48,282 bases of DNA, from the NCBI GenBank assembly GCA_003210775.1, contig QCUI01000008.1, positions 1 through 48,282 on the forward strand, written 5' to 3'. Source of the DNA: Synechococcus sp. AG-679-A04 (GTDB taxonomy: Bacteria > Cyanobacteriota > Cyanobacteriia > PCC-6307 > Cyanobiaceae). Below, in pieces: positions 43,191 to 48,282 of the stretch (position 1 is its first letter; the number at the start of each line of letters is the position of its first letter). The notes beneath the pieces were generated by a model. It did no database searches, was not told where the DNA came from, and saw nothing but the letters and a program-made list of their open reading frames with translations. A program made the translations under genes and the position numbers.

Positions 43191-45517
43191 TGCGCCCTGA
43201 TTGGGATGCAGTGCAGGAACACCTCGAATATCTGGGCCGGGATCCTGAGGATCAGCCAGTCATTTTCACGGCATGGGCAAAAGGCTTCGGGACTCACTTC
43301 ACCAAAAACGAGTCCCCCATCGCTTCAGACGTTGAGAGCCTTTTAGCCAAACGCCCTTATTGCTCTCTGGGTGTGATCGTCAATCCAGGCGGCACCAAAA
43401 AAGCTCAGATCACTGAGGCCGTTGCACTCTTCACCGAAGACGACAGCGGCGCCTCCCTGGAGCAGCAGATGGTGTCGTGGCGTGGAGTCATGCCAGAACC
43501 GAGCCTTTCGGTTTTCACTGGCAACAAGAGCATCCACCATTACTGGCCACTGCAGGAGCCAATCACCCCCGAGCAGTTCACCGTTCTCCAGAGGCGTCTC
43601 GCTGCAGTCATGCAAGCCGCCCACCCAGGCGGTGATGCTGACGGTTCACTTGATGATCCCTGCCAAGTCATGCGGATCGCCGGTGCCATTCACCCGAAGA
43701 CCGGCAACAAGGCAGAGATTCGACGGAAACGCACTGAACGCTTTTCGGAGCAAGAGCTGACCGCTGCGTTGGAAGCCGCGGAAAAAGCCTTCGCTATCAC
43801 TCCCAAAACTTCCTCTGCTCCCGATCGCCGCAATCGTGTTGCCACTGCTCCCCATGGCACCGGCACGCATTACAAGAACCTCACTGCTGCCCAACGGCAC
43901 AGTGTTGTGATCGATGCTCTGAGGCATTGCCCCGAGCGTGGTTCCCAGGGTGGCGGCGGTTACCCCATCGCACAAAGGATCCTGGCTGCCTTGGTGCATG
44001 AATTCGGCAGTGAGGTTGCCTGCGCTCTGGCTGCACAGGCGGACTGGTCACAGGACAGCGATTGGGAGATTGACAAGGTTGCAGCCTCTCTTGAAGCCGA
44101 TCCCCCTGAAGCAGGCAAGCGCAGCAAAATCTGGACCGTTTTCACCATCGCGGCAGAGGAACCCGCCGATCCTCAAAACCCATGGATCTGCCCGTGGCAA
44201 GCCATTGAGACAGTGGCCATCGAACCCATGCCGGTTCCTGCAGTAGCCAATGGCGAACTGCCGGGAGACGTTGCACTAATTGAGCGCTGGGGCTCGGGCT
44301 GGACCGTCGGAGACAACGGCACCAAACAGCGCACCTCACTGTCAGCAGGTGATGCCTATGAAGTGCTCGGCCGGGAATTGCCCGCAGGCTTCCTTCGCTG
44401 GAACAACGTCACTCGATTGTGCGAAGCCAGTGGCAAGCCCATCACAGAGCCAGACATTGAGCGGCTCTATGTGAAAGCCCAGCAGGCCGGATGGCGGGTC
44501 AATAAACAAGCAACCATCGATGCGATCTATTCGCTCGCGCGGCTCGATGTCTATGACCCCATTCAGGACTACCTCGAAGTCGTGGCCGCATCCACTGAAG
44601 TGCAGCCCGTCGACATCAACACACTCAGCACCACTTACCTCGACACCACGGAACCGCTATTCGACGAGTTCCTGAAGATCGCGTTGATCGGTGCTGTGAA
44701 ACGTCGGTTTGAACCCGGCTGCAAGTTCGACACCGTGACCGTGCTCGACGGCGATGGAGGGATCTACAAATCAGAGTTCTGGATTGTGCTGGCCTCCCCT
44801 GATTGGCACAGCAGCAGTGACGCTGAATCAGACAAGGACTTCCTTTTGATCCTCCATGGTGCATGGCTCTATGAGCAGGCCGAACTGGATTACATCACCA
44901 ACAGGAAGCAGGTAGGGCAGCTGAAAAACCTGATCACCACCCGCCGTGATGATCTCCGAGCACCTTTCGGAAAAGGCGTGGAAAAACAAGATCGGGCCGG
45001 AACCATGGTCGGCACCGTCAACGGTCCATTCCTTCGCGGTGACCCTGCATTGCGCCGCAGGTTCCTTGTCATCCACTGCCCCCACAATTTCAACGCTGGC
45101 GAACGGATCGACATCGACAAGGTGCGCCGTGATCGCGATCGCATCTGGAAAGCCGCGGTCTTGGCTTACCGCGCAGGAGAACCTTGCTTCCTTGATCAAC
45201 GCAAGGCGGCAGCCGCTAGTGCGCTCAATCTGGAGACTGCTGAAGATGAGCACCCATGGGCTCGCTCCATTCAGCAATGGTTATCTCAGCCCATCAATCA
45301 ACAGGGACCGCATCACTCTGATGCCATACTCCGTGGCGCGGGAATCATTGCATTAGATCGACCACCTACACGGACAGAGCAAAGCGAACTTCCGAAGGCA
45401 ATTGAACAAATAGGGGGCTGGGTAAAGGATCGAGAACCCACACGGCACAACGGCGAAAAGGCTCGTTTCTGGCGCAAGGCGAACGCCCCAAACAGTGTCC
45501 CAACCCCCCAGCCATAG
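43190..45517 (+). CDS. primase-polymerase / VapE-like replication protein
   Basis: A 775-residue fusion. Residues about 1-190 resemble an archaeo-eukaryotic prim-pol: ALFTEDDSGAS (acidic metal site, 83-85), GNKSIHHYWPL (His) and DPCQVMRIAGAIHPKTG. A middle linker follows (residues 240-480). Residues about 490-735 look like a VapE/D5-type helicase: DTVTVLDGDGGIYKSEFW (P-loop region), WLYEQAELD (Walker B-like) and RGDPALRRRFLVIHC (sensor/Arg finger). The P-loop is GDGGIYKS (521-528), with Tyr526 replacing the usual Gly. Replication initiation role inferred. The stop lies inside the repeat cluster. Confidence 0.8.
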   Translation: MRPDWDAVQEHLEYLGRDPEDQPVIFTAWAKGFGTHFTKNESPIASDVESLLAKRPYCSLGVIVNPGGTKKAQITEAVALFTEDDSGASLEQQMVSWRGVMPEPSLSVFTGNKSIHHYWPLQEPITPEQFTVLQRRLAAVMQAAHPGGDADGSLDDPCQVMRIAGAIHPKTGNKAEIRRKRTERFSEQELTAALEAAEKAFAITPKTSSAPDRRNRVATAPHGTGTHYKNLTAAQRHSVVIDALRHCPERGSQGGGGYPIAQRILAALVHEFGSEVACALAAQADWSQDSDWEIDKVAASLEADPPEAGKRSKIWTVFTIAAEEPADPQNPWICPWQAIETVAIEPMPVPAVANGELPGDVALIERWGSGWTVGDNGTKQRTSLSAGDAYEVLGRELPAGFLRWNNVTRLCEASGKPITEPDIERLYVKAQQAGWRVNKQATIDAIYSLARLDVYDPIQDYLEVVAASTEVQPVDINTLSTTYLDTTEPLFDEFLKIALIGAVKRRFEPGCKFDTVTVLDGDGGIYKSEFWIVLASPDWHSSSDAESDKDFLLILHGAWLYEQAELDYITNRKQVGQLKNLITTRRDDLRAPFGKGVEKQDRAGTMVGTVNGPFLRGDPALRRRFLVIHCPHNFNAGERIDIDKVRRDRDRIWKAAVLAYRAGEPCFLDQRKAAAASALNLETAEDEHPWARSIQQWLSQPINQQGPHHSDAILRGAGIIALDRPPTRTEQSELPKAIEQIGGWVKDREPTRHNGEKARFWRKANAPNSVPTPQP

Positions 45518-45776
45518 GTTGGGACATTTAGGGGGGGGGGATGGGACATTTCTGCCCTTTTGAGCCCAGGGGGTAGGGACATTTCCTAGGGGGTTGGGAC
45601 AAAAGGTTGGGACACCTCAATCGACTGCACCACAATCCCTCTCGGCAAAGTGTCCCAACCTCCCAACCTAAAAACAGAAATTATATTTTTTGTCTTATTT
45701 AGGCTGTTTAAGGGCTATATGGGCAGGAAATACAGAGTTGTCTGAAAATCGCAAAAAGGGTTGAGACATTGGGACA
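45496..45776. repeat. GGGACA iteron cluster, candidate replication origin
   Basis: Direct GGGACA copies start at 45521, 45543, 45576, 45596, 45609 and 45771, most within GTTGGGACA or GGGACATTT; inverse TGTCCC lies at 45496 and 45651. TGTCCCAAC (45496-45504) and GTTGGGACA (45518-45526) also form a 9-bp hairpin over the primase stop. An A/T-rich stretch at about 45669-45710 could be the unwinding element. A ten-G run is at 45531-45540. Alternative: packaging (pac/cos) or TerS-binding site, since terS follows. Confidence 0.65.
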
Positions 45777-45806
45777 TCACCACCCTTGACTCGATATTGT
45801 GGACGC

Positions 45807-46493
45807 ATGGGAATTGAGACACTTCTCGGACACGCGACTGATGAACAGCTCAAAAAGCTGCCAAGTCGTGTTCGATCACCTGAACGGGTAAAACAACACT
45901 TAGATGCCTTCGCTCTGCATTTGAAAGGGGTCTCATATCGTGGGATTCAAACTCACTTTGGGTGGAAATCTCTGAGCACTGCAGAGAACTCAGTTCGTCG
46001 CGGGGAGATGCTCGCAAAAGAATTGAACCTCGACAGTGAAAAGATCAGATTGAAACTTGCAGCCTTCTTTGATGAAATCCTCGACATCTCTCTGAATCAG
46101 ATTCGCGATCAGGTGAAGGAAGGTCAGCTGACCCTGATCACCGACAGCGACGGAAACCAGACGATCACCAAACGTCGTGGCGTGGACACCCGCCTGCTCG
46201 GGGAAGCCGGTCGAGGGGCGATCCGATTCGCGCAGTTCTGCGGGCTGATGGATTCAGACAAGTCCACCTCCACTGGCGGGGACGTGAGCACGAACGTGGT
46301 TTTCGTGAATGCGACCGACGCGAGCGAATGGGACGCAAAGACCGTGGATGTCAATGCAATGTCAACAGACATAGAAAGACCTGCGCAGATCCCTGCTGAC
46401 TCTGGGATGAGTCATTCCTTAAGGGCGGATGACTCGGGTTCTGAACCTGCCAAATCAGCTGATTCAAAGCCGGCCGTTATCGAGAGGATCTGA
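45807..46493 (+). CDS. terS: phage terminase small subunit-like
   Basis: About 228 residues. The N-terminal HTH is HLKGVSYRGIQTHFGWKSLS followed by TAENSVRRG; then a helical oligomerisation region (LDSEKIRLKLAAFFDEILDI) and an acidic, disordered tail. This is the layout of small terminase subunits, which bind the packaging site and load the motor. Directly precedes terL with a 1-bp overlap. ATG 45807 chosen over TTG 45786. Confidence 0.65.
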   Translation: MGIETLLGHATDEQLKKLPSRVRSPERVKQHLDAFALHLKGVSYRGIQTHFGWKSLSTAENSVRRGEMLAKELNLDSEKIRLKLAAFFDEILDISLNQIRDQVKEGQLTLITDSDGNQTITKRRGVDTRLLGEAGRGAIRFAQFCGLMDSDKSTSTGGDVSTNVVFVNATDASEWDAKTVDVNAMSTDIERPAQIPADSGMSHSLRADDSGSEPAKSADSKPAVIERI

Positions 46494-47920
46494 TGACTTC
46501 ATCTGCACCACAGACAATCCGCCCCACGGAGATGCAGGCCACGATGCAGCGGGTGCCGATCGATCATGACTTGATCGCGTGCGGTGGCCGTGGCTCAGGC
46601 AAATCCTTCGGGGGTGAGCTGGTCGTGGCCAGGGACAGCACTGTGCTCAAAGAGCGGTTCAACTGTTTGATCGTCAGGCGCAGTTATGCAGGCCTGCAGG
46701 AACTGAGCAACAGCCTCAGCCGCACGCTGAGCGCTACCTATGGCCAGGGGTTGTCATTCAACAAATCGGACTGGACGCTGGCCTGCCCCAACGGCGCAAG
46801 GTTCGAGCTGGCATACCTAGATCCCAGTCGACCACAGGCAATGCTCAGACAGCAGGGCCGGTCCCGAACAACGATCTGGGCTGACGAGGCTGGTCAATAC
46901 AGCGACCCCGACATGCTCGATCAACTGCGGGCGACATTGCGTGCACCGGAGGGAACACCGACGAGATTCATCCTGACGGCTAACCCCGGACAGGCTGGCC
47001 ACAGCTGGATTCGGCAGCGATGGGTGCAACCTGCTGGGTTTCCATCACCAGGGCAACCGGTGCGGTTCTATTGCGAGGACACGGCTAGCGCGACGGTTTA
47101 TCTCGGCAGCAATATCGGGAACAACCCGCATCTGAACTTCGACGAGACGCGTAGGCAGATCGAGATTGCTGCTGGTGGTGATCCAGAACTGCTGCGTGCC
47201 TGGCTTGAGGGCAGCTTCGAGGGTGATGTCACCGGGAGCTTCTTTGGTGATGCGATGAGTCGCCGGCGCAACCTGCTGGAAGTGAATGGTGGTGATCGGC
47301 CTGAGATCCCTGCAGGGTCACGGTTGCTGGTGAGCTTCGACTGGGGGATTGCTGCACCGAGCTGCGGAACGCTGTTCATCACCAATCACCCGCTGTTGCC
47401 GAAGGGCAGCCTGTTCGCGATTGATGAGTGCTATCTGGCGAAGGCGACTAGGGCTGGTGAGCCCGATTGGAATGCAGGGCTGGGTGCGAGCAATCTGCAG
47501 CAGGCACAGATCCTTCAGGAATGGATCAACCGTTGGGGACTGGAGCCACAGGACTTGAGCTGGATCATGGATGACGCGTGCTGGAACCGTATGGGCAGTG
47601 CGCTGACGATTGGCGATGAGTTCCGGAAGGGAGGCATCCCGTTCAAAAGGGCTGGCAAGAGTCAGATGACGGAGGAAGCAGGACTGGCGAGGTTGCGCAC
47701 GATGTTGTGGGCGACTGACCGTGATGAGAGCCAGCCATGGGTGAAAGCGAGCCGAAGGTGCAGGGCGTTTTGGGAACTGACGCCACTGTTGGCTAGGGAT
47801 ACCAAGAAACGAGAGCTGCTGGATCCGACAGCGATCACGCATTCGATTGATACGTGGCGCTATGCGGTGAACTATTGCCAGAAGCCTTATGCGGTGGGCC
47901 GTGGCCCGAGGGTGTGGTGA
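46493..47920 (+). CDS. terL: phage terminase large subunit
   Basis: A 475-residue packaging motor with ATPase and nuclease. Walker A GGRGSGKSFGGE (31-42), Walker B TTIWADEAGQY (residues 126-136), coupling motif FILTANPGQ and the nuclease domain with LVSFDWGIAAP and WIMDDACWNR (acidic metal ligands). Full length, no frame breaks. It cuts concatemers and drives DNA into a capsid. The capsid would have to come from the element's unseen right part or from a helper phage. Confidence 0.9.
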   Translation: MTSSAPQTIRPTEMQATMQRVPIDHDLIACGGRGSGKSFGGELVVARDSTVLKERFNCLIVRRSYAGLQELSNSLSRTLSATYGQGLSFNKSDWTLACPNGARFELAYLDPSRPQAMLRQQGRSRTTIWADEAGQYSDPDMLDQLRATLRAPEGTPTRFILTANPGQAGHSWIRQRWVQPAGFPSPGQPVRFYCEDTASATVYLGSNIGNNPHLNFDETRRQIEIAAGGDPELLRAWLEGSFEGDVTGSFFGDAMSRRRNLLEVNGGDRPEIPAGSRLLVSFDWGIAAPSCGTLFITNHPLLPKGSLFAIDECYLAKATRAGEPDWNAGLGASNLQQAQILQEWINRWGLEPQDLSWIMDDACWNRMGSALTIGDEFRKGGIPFKRAGKSQMTEEAGLARLRTMLWATDRDESQPWVKASRRCRAFWELTPLLARDTKKRELLDPTAITHSIDTWRYAVNYCQKPYAVGRGPRVW

Positions 47921-48267
47921 TGGACGTTGTTGTTAAGGGCGAGAAGGTTATTGCGGGCGATTGCGTGCTGCTGAACTGTCGCGACAGTGCTGGACTGTTG
48001 CGTGTTCAGGATGTGGACGGGTGTCAGATCAGGCTTGACGGGGAGGTGAAGAGTGTTGAGGGCGAATGGTGCCAAGTGCTGGTGAAGTGTGAGGTGTTGG
48101 GAAGGAGAGATGGGGCGTATTTGGTGAAAACGAGGATGCGTGATGTGGAGCTGACCAGTGAGGTGCACGAGTGGCGGAAGGTAAATGCGAGGGCTATTGA
48201 TCGAGCGAGAAAGACTGGAACTGATGAATGTGAGTTTTGGGCACCGTTAGGTGAGAGCAGTTTTTAG
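47920..48267 (+). CDS. hypothetical protein (115 aa) after terL
   Basis: From ATG 47920 (TGATG overlap with the terL stop): MDVVVKGEKVIAGDCVLLNC, VDGCQIRLDGEVKSVEGEWC and a charged C-terminal helix ending FWAPLGESSF. Beta-rich then helical. It is not a portal protein, which usually follows terL in phages; its small size is a point in favour of a satellite-type layout. Function unknown. Confidence 0.6.
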   Translation: MDVVVKGEKVIAGDCVLLNCRDSAGLLRVQDVDGCQIRLDGEVKSVEGEWCQVLVKCEVLGRRDGAYLVKTRMRDVELTSEVHEWRKVNARAIDRARKTGTDECEFWAPLGESSF

Positions 48268-48282
48268 GGCTACCCAAACGGG

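Noticed and set aside
45531-45540. Ten-G homopolymer as a phase-variation switch
   Set aside because: It lies outside any coding frame, so slippage would not switch a gene; it may only affect hairpin or origin spacing.
1-48282. tRNA-type attachment site or CRISPR array
   Set aside because: No tRNA-like 3' end, cloverleaf or regular direct-repeat/spacer pattern was recognised by eye.

Overview
The window looks like a chromosome segment of a marine Synechococcus (picocyanobacterium). The evidence is the CP12, BicA-type bicarbonate transporter, HemB, IsiA and IsiB genes, the dense GC-rich housekeeping blocks, and several small protein families typical of marine picocyanobacteria (DUF2301, DUF3303, DUF3764, Nif11-like). 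No rRNA, tRNA or CRISPR array was found.

Layout. (1) About 0.1-16.35 kb is an ordinary core block: small secreted proteins, aspartoacylase, a glutathione S-transferase, an ABC-F ATPase, cp12, obg, a sugar-type ABC ATPase, mutS2, a glyoxalase-family protein, hemB, a DnaJ/CbpA-type chaperone, a thioredoxin-fold secreted protein and a BicA-like transporter. (2) About 16.4-21.0 kb is an iron-stress cluster: flavodoxin isiB, a thioredoxin-reductase-like flavoprotein, an IsiC-like alpha/beta hydrolase and the chlorophyll antenna isiA. The flavoprotein keeps its CATC centre but lacks normal NADPH motifs, so it may be fed by flavodoxin or ferredoxin. The hydrolase has Gly where the catalytic Ser should be. 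(3) About 21-31.6 kb is an AT-richer, gene-sparse island of small orphan genes, microproteins, decayed genes (a LuxR-type HTH, a frameshifted membrane peptide) and a few larger genes (a 10-TM-like membrane protein and a secreted histidine phosphatase). (4) 31.6-37.5 kb starts with a tyrosine recombinase and continues with small genes and a DUF1254/1214-like secreted protein. (5) 37.5-48.28 kb (running off the right edge) is a second, closely related recombinase followed by a co-directional mobile-element module: excisionase-like HTH, six further small genes (five of the seven joined by ATGA overlaps), a ribbon-helix-helix regulator, a Dda/RecD-like helicase, a primase-polymerase/VapE-like replication protein, a cluster of GGGACA repeats that looks like an iteron origin, and small and large terminase subunits.

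How it fits together. The right-hand module can plausibly integrate, excise, replicate from its own origin and direct DNA packaging. No capsid, portal or tail gene is visible before the window ends. This resembles a phage satellite or tycheposon-like cyanobacterial element more than an ordinary lysogen, but the missing right end prevents a firm call. Both recombinase genes are preceded, at about 125-135 bp, by a shared motif containing AGCCCCCGC, which is a candidate attachment site. The two elements therefore look stacked at one hotspot, with the left one largely eroded.

A further novel signal is a family of three unannotated 29-34 aa single-membrane-segment peptides at 27.0, 36.8 and 36.9 kb that share an LVL-x2-SF-x2-AC core.
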